From contig WRAB01000007.1 in NCBI GenBank assembly GCA_009780435.1, positions 44,922-108,921 of the forward strand: a stretch of 64,000 nucleotides of DNA. Direction: 5' to 3'. Below, one piece after another: positions 24,183 to 31,925 of the stretch; the first letter of the stretch is position 1; every line of letters starts with the position of its first letter. Source of the stretch: Oscillospiraceae bacterium (lineage in GTDB: Bacteria > Bacillota > Clostridia > Oscillospirales > Oscillospiraceae). The translations under genes and the position numbers were made by a program. The notes below the pieces were generated by a model. The model was not told the origin of the DNA and made no database searches. It was given only the letters and a program-made list of their open reading frames with translations.

Positions 24183-25297
24183 TCCGTGTATTGAACATTG
24201 TCAGCGACACCAATATCGGCGGCGCAGGCCGCTGTATCTTGAATTTTCTGGCCCACTATGATCGAACCGTCTTCCAGGTGGACGTGGCTCTGCCCCGGAA
24301 GAGCCTGCTCATCCCCGAGATCGAAAAACTGGACACCCGGGCGATCCCCGTAGAAGGAATTGGCGATAAGAGCCTAGACTTCAGGGGCATCAAGCTCCTG
24401 AAAGCCGTCATCCGGGACTATGACCCCCGGGTGGTGCATACCCACGGGGCCATGAGCGGCCGAATCGCCGCCCGGCAGTGCAAGCGGGCCGTGGTCTATA
24501 CCCGGCACTCGGTCTTTCCCGTGGGCAAAAAACTCTCCCGCCAACCGGGCAAATGGATCAACGGCAAGATCAACGAGCACTATGCCGACGCCATTATCGC
24601 CGTGGCCGAAGCGGCCAAGGCGAATCTGGTGGACAGTGGTGTCGCCCCGGGAAAAATCCAGGTGATTCTAAACGGTGTGGAACGGCAAATCCGCCTGTCC
24701 CCGGAAGAAATTCTGGCCGAGAAGGCTCGGTACGGTATTGCACCTGACCGGTTCGTGGCAGGCATCCTCGCCCGGATGGACCCGGTGAAAGGCCACCGCT
24801 ATCTGCTGGAGGCCGCAAAGATAATCAACGATCAAGGGTTCCCTTTCACTGTGGTCATCGCAGGCGCAGGCCCCCTGGAGGAAGAGCTGAAACAGCAGGT
24901 CGACCGCATGGGGATGGACGACACGGTGATTTTCGCCGGATTTGTCACGGATATTCCCCGGCTGCTCAGTATATTGGATGTACAGATCAATGCCTCCTAC
25001 GGCACCGAAGCCACCAGCTTAGCGCTCCTGGAGGGCATGAGTATGGGAGTCCCCGCTGTGGCCACCGATTACGGTGGGAATCCCGGGGTGATTGCAAACG
25101 GAGAAAATGGCATCTTAGTACCCATCCAGAATAGCGAGGCCCTGGCCCGCGCCATCTTGGACATAATGAATGATCAGACAGGATACCGTCGCATGGCGGA
25201 CAGGTGCCACGAGATATTTGATCAAAAATTCACAGCGGATATTTATGCCCGGAACATCGAAGACGTATACCGCCGGGTAGCAGGAAAGAGAGGGTGA
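24179..25297 (+). CDS. Family 4-like glycosyltransferase
   Basis: A 372-residue GT-B enzyme with an N-terminal NIGGAGRCILNFL nucleotide-sugar glycosyltransferase motif, a central hinge (GILARMDPVKGHRYLLEA) and a C-terminal donor-binding E-x7-E type segment (YGTEATSLALLEGMSMGVP). It transfers an unknown sugar, probably onto a lipid-linked intermediate at the inner membrane face. The start is TTG, overlapping the upstream stop (TTGA), so translation is coupled. Confidence 0.9.
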   Translation: MIRVLNIVSDTNIGGAGRCILNFLAHYDRTVFQVDVALPRKSLLIPEIEKLDTRAIPVEGIGDKSLDFRGIKLLKAVIRDYDPRVVHTHGAMSGRIAARQCKRAVVYTRHSVFPVGKKLSRQPGKWINGKINEHYADAIIAVAEAAKANLVDSGVAPGKIQVILNGVERQIRLSPEEILAEKARYGIAPDRFVAGILARMDPVKGHRYLLEAAKIINDQGFPFTVVIAGAGPLEEELKQQVDRMGMDDTVIFAGFVTDIPRLLSILDVQINASYGTEATSLALLEGMSMGVPAVATDYGGNPGVIANGENGILVPIQNSEALARAILDIMNDQTGYRRMADRCHEIFDQKFTADIYARNIEDVYRRVAGKRG

Positions 25298-25301
25298 CAC
25301 G

Positions 25302-25790
25302 ATGCAGCAGAAAAAACGATCTTTTAGCGGCTTTGACATCGCTGTGGTGGTAGGAATTCTTGCAGCGGGACTCGTCTGGTTCTTTGTCTCAAATCAGACG
25401 CCCCAGATAGGGGGCAGTAGTTTTACAGGGGATACCATCACCTATTATATTGAGGTGCAAAACCTGACCCAGGAGCAGGTGGAGGTGGTGCGGGTGGGAG
25501 ATCTCCTCCAGGAGGGGGCACGGCATCTGCCAATCGGCGAGGTGCTGGCCATCTCGGTGCGTCCTCACGAAGTGCAGGTGCACGACAACGAGGCGGAGAC
25601 AATCGTCTGGATGGAGTTGCCAGATCGGTATGCCATCATCCTCACCGTGGAGACAGAAGTGACGGAGACGGAACGGGAGGTTCGGGCCGGCGGCGAGGTG
25701 GTCCTCCGGGGCGGATCCACCATCTATTTTACCGGGCCGGGCTACGCCTTTTCCTCTGGTATCATTTTGACGCTACATCGGGAGGTGTAA
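25302..25790 (+). CDS. DUF4330 protein, copy 1
   Basis: A 162-residue protein with a single N-terminal membrane helix (FDIAVVVGILAAGLVWFFV) and a beta-rich extracytoplasmic domain. The layout (anchor, then YYIEVQNLTQEQVEVVRVGDLLQ...) matches DUF4330, a family found in glycan clusters of Clostridia with unknown role. It is adjacent to a second, shorter-hinged copy, suggesting duplication and possibly heterodimer formation. Confidence 0.75.
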   Translation: MQQKKRSFSGFDIAVVVGILAAGLVWFFVSNQTPQIGGSSFTGDTITYYIEVQNLTQEQVEVVRVGDLLQEGARHLPIGEVLAISVRPHEVQVHDNEAETIVWMELPDRYAIILTVETEVTETEREVRAGGEVVLRGGSTIYFTGPGYAFSSGIILTLHREV

Positions 25791-25793
25791 GAA

Positions 25794-26285
25794 GTGAAAA
25801 ATTGGATTGACGAAAAGGGACGGCTCTTTGGGAAAGTCAGTATCATTGACCTGGGAATCATTTTCTTGGTGGTGCTTATCGCGTTGGGGGCCTTTGTAAA
25901 ATTTGTGGTCTTGGACCAGACGCGCCTCACCACGGAGCTGTCCGTTCGGTACACCCTACAGATCCACGGGATACGGGATTGGACTGTAAACAATATTCGC
26001 GTGGGAGACGCGGTCTTCTCAGGCATCACAGATGTCGGCACAATTGTAAGTGTAGCAGCGCAACCACAGGAGACAGTCCTGTCGGGAGACGGCAAGATTT
26101 GGCGGGCCTATGTGCCGGAGCGCTATACGCTCTATGTGGAGATCGAGGCAACGGCCACAGTCAGCGAGGGGCGATATCTCATCTCTAGGACGGTACCCAT
26201 GTCCGTGAGCAACTCGCCTACATGGCTCACCACAAAGTTCGCCATTTTCGGTGGCACGATAACGGAGATTGTCCTGGATGAATAA
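25794..26285 (+). CDS. DUF4330 protein, copy 2
   Basis: A 163-residue membrane-anchored protein, N-terminal MKNWIDEKGRLFGKVSIIDL followed by a membrane helix (IIFLVVLIALGAFVKFVVL), then a beta-rich domain parallel to copy 1 (VRYTLQIHGIRDWTVNNIRVGDAVF). The NEKGR-LFGKVSIIDL start is characteristic of the family. The start is GTG, 4 bases after copy 1. It overlaps the next gene by 8 bases. Function unknown. Confidence 0.8.
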   Translation: MKNWIDEKGRLFGKVSIIDLGIIFLVVLIALGAFVKFVVLDQTRLTTELSVRYTLQIHGIRDWTVNNIRVGDAVFSGITDVGTIVSVAAQPQETVLSGDGKIWRAYVPERYTLYVEIEATATVSEGRYLISRTVPMSVSNSPTWLTTKFAIFGGTITEIVLDE

Positions 26286-28497
26286 GAAAAACATCCTCAT
26301 GGCCACCATGGGCATGAACATCGGCGGCGCAGAGACCCATATTGTGGAACTCTGCAAAGAACTGGTTCGGCGGGGACACAAGATCACCGTGGCCTCCAAC
26401 GGCGGCGTCTACGTGCCGGAGCTGACGGCGGCGGGGGTCACCCATGTGGCAATCCCTATGCATCGGCGGAGTCCCAAAGACATGGTCAAAAGCTACTTCG
26501 CGCTCCGGCGGCTCATCCGGACAGAGCGGTTTGATCTCGTCCACGCCCATGCCCGGATTCCCAGTTTTCTCTGTGGTCTGCTCTATAAACGGTTGGGATT
26601 TCCGTTTATCACCACCGCCCATGGCGTCTACACCACAGCCGGGCTGGCGGGGAAACTCACCAATTGGGGCGAAAAGACCATCGCCGTATCCGACGATATC
26701 AAAACATATCTCATCGAAAACTACGGGGTGCCGGAAACGCACATTTTCACCACTGTAAACGGCATCGACATGGAGCGCTTCTCTCCGGACGTATCCGGGG
26801 CGGTAGTGCGGGCGGAGTTTGGGATTCCGGAAGATGCGCCCGTGGTGCTCCACGTCAGCCGCTTAGACGAGGGGCCGGACATCGTAGCGGAGCAGTTGAT
26901 CGACATCACCCGGGATTTGGCGACACAAGTGCCGGGACTTTACGTCCTCATCGCCGGCGGCGGCAATCAGTTGGAGCGGCTCCGGGCGAAGGCAGAGGCG
27001 GTCAACGGGGCGATTGGCCGCACTGTGATCCACATGGCGGGGCTGCGGACAGATATCAACGCCTGTATCGCCGCATCTGACGTGTTCTGCGGCGTCAGCC
27101 GGGCGGCGCTAGAGGCCATGAGCATGGAAAAGCCCGTCGTCCTGGCCGGATTCCAGGGCTACGCCGGAATCTTTGATGAGAGCAAGCTGGACGTATCCAG
27201 GCGCACGAACTTCTGCTATCGGGGTTGTAATCCCCCCACGGGGGAGGCGCTCCTGGGGGATCTCGCCGCCTGTCTTGCCATGGCGCCGGATCAGCGTGCG
27301 GATTTGGGCCGCTATGGCCGGGAGACGGTGCGTCGCTATTATTCTGTGGCGACCATGGCGGACGATACGTTGCGGGCATACGAGACCGTTTTAAACCGGC
27401 CAAAGGCCCTGCTCTTGTCTGGCTACTACGGGTTCCAGAACGCGGGGGACGACGCCATTCTGGACGCATTCATGAAAAGCGCCGGAGAGTTACCCTGTCC
27501 GGTGCGGGTGACTGTACTCTCCAACACCCCCGAACAGACGGCAAAAAAATACGGCTGTGAGGCGGCTTATCGGTTTGGTGTCTTCGCCGTCTTACGGGCG
27601 CTACGCCGCTGCGATGTGCTGGTCTCCGGCGGGGGCAGTCTTCTTCAGGACAAGAGTAGCACCCGCAGTATTATCTACTACCTATCCATTGTCCGGCTGG
27701 CCAAGTTTTTCGGCAAGCCGGTGATGCTCTACGCCAACGGCATCGGCCCTGTGCATCGATCCGCCAACCGCCGCCGGGTCAAGGCCGTCGTCAGCCGGGC
27801 GGACATGATCACCCTCCGGGAGGAGAGTAGCCGGGACGAGCTAATCCGCATGGGAATAACCGCCCCGGAAATACATGTGACAGCGGATCCCATCTTCATC
27901 CTGGACAGCATTGATGGGGATCACGCCGTCCAGGTGCTCCGAGACGCAGGCGTACCGGAAGGCCGGCCCCTGGTGGGAATCTCTGTGCGGAACCTGCGCC
28001 TTGGGCCGGGCTTTGTAGCGCAAATGGCCCGCCTGGGAGATCGGTTGTCGCAGGAATTGGGCTATGATGTGGTCTTCATCCCCATGCAGATGCCCTCCGA
28101 CTGGGCCATCAGCCGGGAGATTATGGAACGGATGACCCGCCCCGCCTATATCCTGGGAGAGAGCCTCTCCGCAGAGGCCCTCATCGGGGCGTCGGGGCAG
28201 ATGAGCTTGGTGATTACCATGCGACTCCACACCATGCTCTTTGCGGCCAAATCCCGTGTGCCGGTCATCGGCCTCGTCTGTGATCCGAAGATTGAATATT
28301 TCTTAGAAAAGCTCAACCTGCCCGCCGGCGTCCCGGTGGAGGACTTCGATCCAGACCGGGTGTTCGAGCAGGCCAGCGAGGTCTTGGACAGGCTCCCCGC
28401 CTATGGTGCCGATCTGGAGCACAGGGTCAGCGATATGGAGGCCCAGGCCGCGGAGAACGGGCGGTATCTCGGAGAATTGCTAAAGCGCATGTGGTAA
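26278..28497 (+). CDS. Glycosyltransferase fused to CsaB-type polysaccharide pyruvyl transferase
   Basis: A 739-residue two-domain protein. The N-terminal ~370 residues are a GT4-type transferase (MNIGGAETHIVELCKELVRRGH; HVSRLDEGPDIVAEQLI; SRAALEAMSMEKPVVL). The C-terminal ~365 residues are a CsaB-like pyruvyl transferase (GYYGFQNAGDDAILDA; VSGGGSLLQDKSSTRSIIYY; LYANGIGP; LVITMRLHTMLFA). CsaB adds pyruvate ketals to the wall polymer that SLH domains bind. The ATG at 26278 is preferred over an upstream TTG because GGAG lies 10 bases before it. The usual arrangement is separate proteins, so the fusion is notable. Confidence 0.9.
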   Translation: MNKKNILMATMGMNIGGAETHIVELCKELVRRGHKITVASNGGVYVPELTAAGVTHVAIPMHRRSPKDMVKSYFALRRLIRTERFDLVHAHARIPSFLCGLLYKRLGFPFITTAHGVYTTAGLAGKLTNWGEKTIAVSDDIKTYLIENYGVPETHIFTTVNGIDMERFSPDVSGAVVRAEFGIPEDAPVVLHVSRLDEGPDIVAEQLIDITRDLATQVPGLYVLIAGGGNQLERLRAKAEAVNGAIGRTVIHMAGLRTDINACIAASDVFCGVSRAALEAMSMEKPVVLAGFQGYAGIFDESKLDVSRRTNFCYRGCNPPTGEALLGDLAACLAMAPDQRADLGRYGRETVRRYYSVATMADDTLRAYETVLNRPKALLLSGYYGFQNAGDDAILDAFMKSAGELPCPVRVTVLSNTPEQTAKKYGCEAAYRFGVFAVLRALRRCDVLVSGGGSLLQDKSSTRSIIYYLSIVRLAKFFGKPVMLYANGIGPVHRSANRRRVKAVVSRADMITLREESSRDELIRMGITAPEIHVTADPIFILDSIDGDHAVQVLRDAGVPEGRPLVGISVRNLRLGPGFVAQMARLGDRLSQELGYDVVFIPMQMPSDWAISREIMERMTRPAYILGESLSAEALIGASGQMSLVITMRLHTMLFAAKSRVPVIGLVCDPKIEYFLEKLNLPAGVPVEDFDPDRVFEQASEVLDRLPAYGADLEHRVSDMEAQAAENGRYLGELLKRMW

Positions 28498-28514
28498 GTC
28501 ACATGCGCTTTTTT
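28483..28514 (+). terminator. Terminator overlapping the end of the glycan operon
   Basis: Stem AAGCGCATGTG (28483-28493) / CACATGCGCTT (28500-28510) followed by TTTTT. The stop codon lies in the loop. Confidence 0.9.
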
Positions 28515-28585
28515 ACAAAAAGTTCTCTGCCCTATTGCGCCCTGTGCGAAGAGCTGATATACTTGTCTGCAAGGGGGTGCCGAGT

Positions 28586-29074
28586 ATGGAAGAGACCTTA
28601 CAGCAAATACTGTTTGAATTAAAAGAACTCAAAAAAAGCCAGGCCGTCGTCGAGCAGACGGCGAAAAAAACTCGCAGCGATACGTTTAATCTGCACATAG
28701 CGCATGTCGCCGCAGAAAAAAACCAGGCTGTGCTAGAACAGGGCATGACCCGCATCAATGAACGACTGGACGGCATGCAGACTGACATGGCTGACATGCG
28801 GACTGATATAGCGAACATGCAGACCGATATAGCTGGTCTACGGACAGATATGACTGGTGTACAGACTGACATAACCGACATACAGGCTGATCTAGCCAGA
28901 GTTGCAGTCACACAGGAAAACGACGTTTTGCCTAAGATTCAATTGTTCTGCGAGGGGCAGAGTGAGTTGGTCGCAGGGCTTAACAAGCTAAAGGACGTAC
29001 CCGCTCAAATCGAAGATATTCAGAATACGGTTTCTGTCCTCAAGTACGCTGTTAAAGCCCATACCCACGACTAA
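28586..29074 (+). CDS. Coiled-coil protein with six heptad tandem repeats
   Basis: A 162-residue, highly charged, predicted fully helical protein. Residues 64-105 are six consecutive seven-residue units of the form (M/L/V/I)(Q/R)(T/A)D(M/I/L)xx, which places hydrophobic residues at a and e of every heptad, i.e. a coiled coil. No signal peptide or membrane helix. Similar short proteins are annotated as hypothetical or tail-fibre-like, and no homologue is recognised with confidence. The start at 28586 follows AAGGGGGTG. Monocistronic, with a terminator downstream. Confidence 0.75.
   Translation: MEETLQQILFELKELKKSQAVVEQTAKKTRSDTFNLHIAHVAAEKNQAVLEQGMTRINERLDGMQTDMADMRTDIANMQTDIAGLRTDMTGVQTDITDIQADLARVAVTQENDVLPKIQLFCEGQSELVAGLNKLKDVPAQIEDIQNTVSVLKYAVKAHTHD
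28775..28900 (+). repeat. Six 21-base in-frame tandem repeats
   Basis: Units start ATGCAGACTGACATGG, ATGCGGACTGATATAG, ATGCAGACCGATATAG, CTACGGACAGATATG, GTACAGACTGACATAA and ATACAGGCTGATCTAG. Each encodes one heptad of the coiled coil. Divergence is mostly synonymous or conservative, so the array is under coding selection rather than freshly amplified. Confidence 0.9.
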
Positions 29075-29082
29075 AAATGCCA

Positions 29083-29112
29083 CAGCCGCACCCGGAGAGG
29101 TGCGGCTGTTTT
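29083..29112 (+). terminator. Intrinsic terminator after the coiled-coil gene
   Basis: Stem CAGCCGCACC (29083-29092) / GGTGCGGCTG (29099-29108) followed by TTTT. Confidence 0.9.
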
Positions 29113-29143
29113 GACCTAATAGTAATAATAACCCATTTTTCTA

Positions 29144-29172
29144 TTGCATTACCAGCAAATCTACGATATAAT
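29144..29172 (+). promoter_or_regulatory. Promoter of the structured RNA
   Basis: TTGCAT (29144-29149), exactly 17 bases, then a consensus TATAAT (29167-29172). Transcription would start near 29179-29180, directly at the 5' edge of the structured element. Confidence 0.8.
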
Positions 29173-29178
29173 ACCAAC

Positions 29179-29400
29179 AAGCCGATTGAAGCAAAGTCGG
29201 TAGCGGTGGCGACAGGCAAGTTAGAGCTTCCTGCCGTCACAGGTGCGTAGACACCCATGCATGACCTCAGGCCCCACCGCTTGCACCAGTATAGCATTTT
29301 CTGCTACCTGACGCAAGAACAAGGATTGTATGGCCGTGAGGGCGTAGCTTTCATCAGAAAACTATGTCGCAGTATGGGTTGCCCCGTGCTGCGACTTTTT
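29179..29400 (+). ncRNA. Structured RNA ending in an intrinsic terminator (raiA-motif-like?)
   Basis: About 220 bases without a convincing ORF but rich in helices: CCGA/TCGG (29182-29185, 29197-29200); a long-range helix AGCGGTGG/CCACCGCT (29202-29209, 29274-29281) enclosing GAC-A-GGC-AAG/CTT-CCT-GCC-GTC and GGTG/CACC hairpins; CTTGC/GCAAG around TAGCA/TGCTA; and a closing terminator GTCGCAG/CTGCGAC plus TTTTT (29366-29400). It has its own consensus promoter. It lacks a tRNA-like end (not tmRNA). From memory its size and organisation recall the raiA motif RNA of Firmicutes, but I cannot verify that, so the name is tentative. Confidence 0.65.
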
Positions 29401-29403
29401 CAT

Positions 29404-29480
29404 CGGTCTGCGGTGAGGGCCTGGCCTTGCGGGGCGGAGGAATCCGCCCCGTGGGAGCAGCTCTCCCGCAACTTAGACCG
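29404..29480 (+). promoter_or_regulatory. Folded leader of the 71-residue ORF
   Basis: Immediately after the terminator, CGGTCT (29404-29409) pairs with AGACCG (29475-29480) and encloses two strong hairpins, GGGGCGGA/TCCGCCCC (29431-29438, 29443-29450) and GGGAG/CTCCC (29453-29457, 29463-29467). The ribosome binding site AAAGGA starts one base after the closing strand. This looks like a multi-branch 5' leader reached only by readthrough of the terminator. Confidence 0.55.
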
Positions 29481-29495
29481 AAAGGACGATGAACG

Positions 29496-29711
29496 ATGCA
29501 AGAGCCCTATCACCCCATGTACCGGGAAGTCTGTGCCGGAGCCGCCGACGCCTGTGATCTCATCGGTGTCGCCAATGCAATTCTGGTCAAGACGGAAGAC
29601 TTCCCCGAAAAGCAGCAGTTGGCCACAATCCTCCGGGCTGCAACCCAACGCTTGCAACAGTCCACGGGAAAAGCAGAAGAACTTTTGCTGGACAGCGCAA
29701 CACCGGAATAG
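29496..29711 (+). CDS. Small hypothetical protein downstream of the structured RNA
   Basis: A 71-residue, mainly helical, soluble protein (MQEPYHPMYREVCAGAADAC..., C-terminal LRAATQRLQQSTGKAEELL). No known family is recognised. Support for it being real: AAAGGA 9 bases before the ATG, GC-rich codon use like the core genome, and a terminator right after its stop. An ATG in another frame at 29489 gives only a ~22-residue peptide. Expression may depend on readthrough of the upstream terminator. Confidence 0.55.
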   Translation: MQEPYHPMYREVCAGAADACDLIGVANAILVKTEDFPEKQQLATILRAATQRLQQSTGKAEELLLDSATPE

Positions 29712-29719
29712 GCGGAAAA

Positions 29720-29754
29720 AGCGGACGGCTTAATGGCCGTCCGCTGCATTTTTA
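29720..29754 (+). terminator. Intrinsic terminator after the small ORF
   Basis: Stem AGCGGACGGC (29720-29729) / GCCGTCCGCT (29736-29745) followed by GCATTTTT. A second small one, CCCC-GCAATAT-GGGG plus TTTTTT, lies at about 29784-29805. Confidence 0.85.
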
Positions 29755-29837
29755 TAAAAATATAAAACAATCCGAATTATTTCCCCGCAATATGGGGTTT
29801 TTTGTCGGATTTTTTTGCTCTTTTTCTAAAATAAACA

Positions 29838-29866
29838 TTGAAAAAGTCGAGGGAAACAAGTACAAT
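29838..29866 (+). promoter_or_regulatory. Promoter of the glycolytic operon
   Basis: TTGAAA (29838-29843), a 17-base spacer and TACAAT (29861-29866), about 55 bases before the pgk start. No clear operator. Confidence 0.7.
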
Positions 29867-29919
29867 AGATGTGGTAATTTTTAGAGCATAAAATTGATAT
29901 ATACGAAGGAGAGGGCCAA

Positions 29920-31113
29920 ATGAACGATAACAAAAAGACCATCCGCGACATAGACGTGTCCGGAAAGAAAGTTCTGCTCCGCTGTGATTTCAACGTCCCG
30001 CTGGACAAGCAGACCGGGGAGATCACCGATGACAAACGTATCGTAGCCAGTCTGCCCACCATCCGCTATCTGCTGGAGAAGGGCGCTGCCATTATCTGCT
30101 GTTCCCACCTGGGTCGCCCCAAAGGGGAGTGGCTCCCGGAGTTGAGCCTCGCCCCCGTGGCACGGCGGCTTAGTGATCTCTTGGGTGTCCCCGTGCAGAT
30201 GGCAAAAGACGTCATCGGAGAAGATGCCCAGACGTTGGCAAAAAATCTAAAACCCGGCGAAATCCTCCTGCTGGAAAACCTGCGCTATCACAAGGAGGAG
30301 ACGAAAAACGACCCCGGCTTTGCAAAATCTCTGGCGAATCTGGCCGATATATTTGTCTCCGACGCCTTTGGCACCGTACACAGAGCCCACGCCTCCACTG
30401 CCGGTGTGGCGGACTATCTCCCCGCCGTCAGCGGATTTCTGGTGGCGAAAGAGCTGGAAGTCCTGGGTGGTGCGCTCACCACGCCCCAGCGGCCTTTCGT
30501 GGCCATCTTGGGCGGGGCCAAAGTCTCCGATAAGCTGGGTGTGATCCAGAACCTGTTGGAAAAAGCCGACACCATCATCATCGGCGGCGGCATGAGTTAT
30601 ACATTTTGCAAAGCCCAGGGCGGCAAGATCGGCCAGAGCCTCTGCGAGGAGGACAAGCTGGACTACGCCCTGAAAATGATCGAGGCCGCAGAGGAGAAAG
30701 GTGTCAAATTCTTACTCCCCGTGGACGTGCTGGCCGCGGCGGAGTTCTCTCCCGACGCAACCCCCATCCCCTGTGTCGCCGGCGAGATCGCCGATGACCT
30801 CATGGGTCTGGACATCGGAGAAGAGACCCGGCGTATCTTTGCCGAAGAGATCAAGAACGCCAAAACCGTCATCTGGAACGGCCCCATGGGCGTATTTGAA
30901 TTCCCCGCATTTTCCGGCGGTACCCGCGCCGTGGCCGACGCCATGGCCGCAAGTGAGGCCGTGACCATCATCGGCGGCGGCGACAGTGCCGCAGCCGTCC
31001 AACAGTTCGGGCTCTCCGATCAGATGACCCATGTATCCACCGGCGGCGGGGCGTCGCTAGAGTTCTTAGAAGGCCGTGTCCTACCCGGTGTGGCGTGTCT
31101 GGAAGACAAGTAA
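29920..31113 (+). CDS. pgk: Phosphoglycerate kinase
   Basis: Interconverts 1,3-bisphosphoglycerate and 3-phosphoglycerate with ADP/ATP. The 397-residue protein has the substrate-binding motif [13 protein letters not shown] (~17-29), [10 protein letters not shown], the hinge [12 protein letters not shown] and the C-terminal nucleotide-binding [10 protein letters not shown] and [13 protein letters not shown]. Length is normal. First gene of the pgk-tpiA-gpmI-eno operon; gap is not in the window. Confidence 0.97.
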   Translation: MNDNKKTIRDIDVSGKKVLLRCDFNVPLDKQTGEITDDKRIVASLPTIRYLLEKGAAIICCSHLGRPKGEWLPELSLAPVARRLSDLLGVPVQMAKDVIGEDAQTLAKNLKPGEILLLENLRYHKEETKNDPGFAKSLANLADIFVSDAFGTVHRAHASTAGVADYLPAVSGFLVAKELEVLGGALTTPQRPFVAILGGAKVSDKLGVIQNLLEKADTIIIGGGMSYTFCKAQGGKIGQSLCEEDKLDYALKMIEAAEEKGVKFLLPVDVLAAAEFSPDATPIPCVAGEIADDLMGLDIGEETRRIFAEEIKNAKTVIWNGPMGVFEFPAFSGGTRAVADAMAASEAVTIIGGGDSAAAVQQFGLSDQMTHVSTGGGASLEFLEGRVLPGVACLEDK

Positions 31114-31140
31114 ACCACCCCTTATAAGGAGTTGATGTGG

Positions 31141-31914
31141 ATGAACAGAAAGTACAGAAAGACCGTAATCGCAGGAAACTGGAAAATGAACAAACTCCCC
31201 TCTGAGATCAGGAATTTTGCCGAAGAGTTTCGCACTCTGATCCCCAGGGCCAAGTGGTGTGACATCGTCGTGTGTACGCCCGCCGTGATGATCCCGGCTG
31301 CTGTCCGGGCCTTCAAGGAGGGCAAAGTGGCCGTCGGCGGCCAGGATATGAGCGCCCATCCATCCGGCGCCTACACCGGCGAAGTCGCCGGGGCGCAGTT
31401 GGTCGATGCCGGGGCGAAGTACGTCATCATCGGCCACTCAGAGCGGCGGCAATACCACGGGGAGACGGACGAGATGGTCAACGCCAAAGTCCTCGCCGCA
31501 CTGGGGAGCAAGCTGATTCCCATCGTCTGCGTGGGCGAGAGCCTGGAGACGCGGGAGCTGGAACTGACCCTGGATCTCGTCACCTATCAGGTCAAACGGG
31601 CCTTATCCGGAGTCGCCCCGGAGCAGATGCGCAAAGTCATCATCGCCTATGAGCCCATCTGGGCCATCGGCACCGGGAAAACCGCCACGGCAGAGCAGGC
31701 CGGCGAGGTCTGTACCGCAATCCGTGCCGTAGTCCGCGCCGTGTACGGCGCACGGATCGCACGGAGCGTGACCATCCAGTACGGCGGTAGCATGAACGCC
31801 GCTAACGCCGAGGAACTGCTGGCCCAACCCGACATCGACGGCGGCCTCATCGGCGGTGCGTCCCTCAAACCGGAAGAACTGGCCAAGATTGTCTTAGCGG
31901 CGAATCAAGAGTGA
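31141..31914 (+). CDS. tpiA: Triosephosphate isomerase
   Basis: Interconverts dihydroxyacetone phosphate and glyceraldehyde 3-phosphate. The 257 residues show AGNWKMN, the catalytic histidine in IIGHSERRQYHGE, the catalytic glutamate in AYEPIWAIGTGKTA and the phosphate loop IQYGGSMNAANA...DGGLIGGASL. The ATG at 31141 is chosen because AAGGAG lies 9 bases upstream; an ATG at 31135 is possible but too close. It lies 27 bases after pgk. Confidence 0.97.
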   Translation: MNRKYRKTVIAGNWKMNKLPSEIRNFAEEFRTLIPRAKWCDIVVCTPAVMIPAAVRAFKEGKVAVGGQDMSAHPSGAYTGEVAGAQLVDAGAKYVIIGHSERRQYHGETDEMVNAKVLAALGSKLIPIVCVGESLETRELELTLDLVTYQVKRALSGVAPEQMRKVIIAYEPIWAIGTGKTATAEQAGEVCTAIRAVVRAVYGARIARSVTIQYGGSMNAANAEELLAQPDIDGGLIGGASLKPEELAKIVLAANQE

Positions 31915-31925
31915 GGAGACAGTAT

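Noticed and set aside
28775..28900. CRISPR-like array
   Set aside because: The 21-base units are contiguous with no spacers and are in frame inside a coiled-coil gene.
29179..29400. tmRNA, SRP RNA, RNase P RNA or 6S RNA
   Set aside because: No tRNA-like acceptor end, no SRP GNAR-loop domain, no RNase P GAGGAAAGUCCG motif, and no large central bubble of 6S. Left as unassigned with the raiA motif as a tentative guess.
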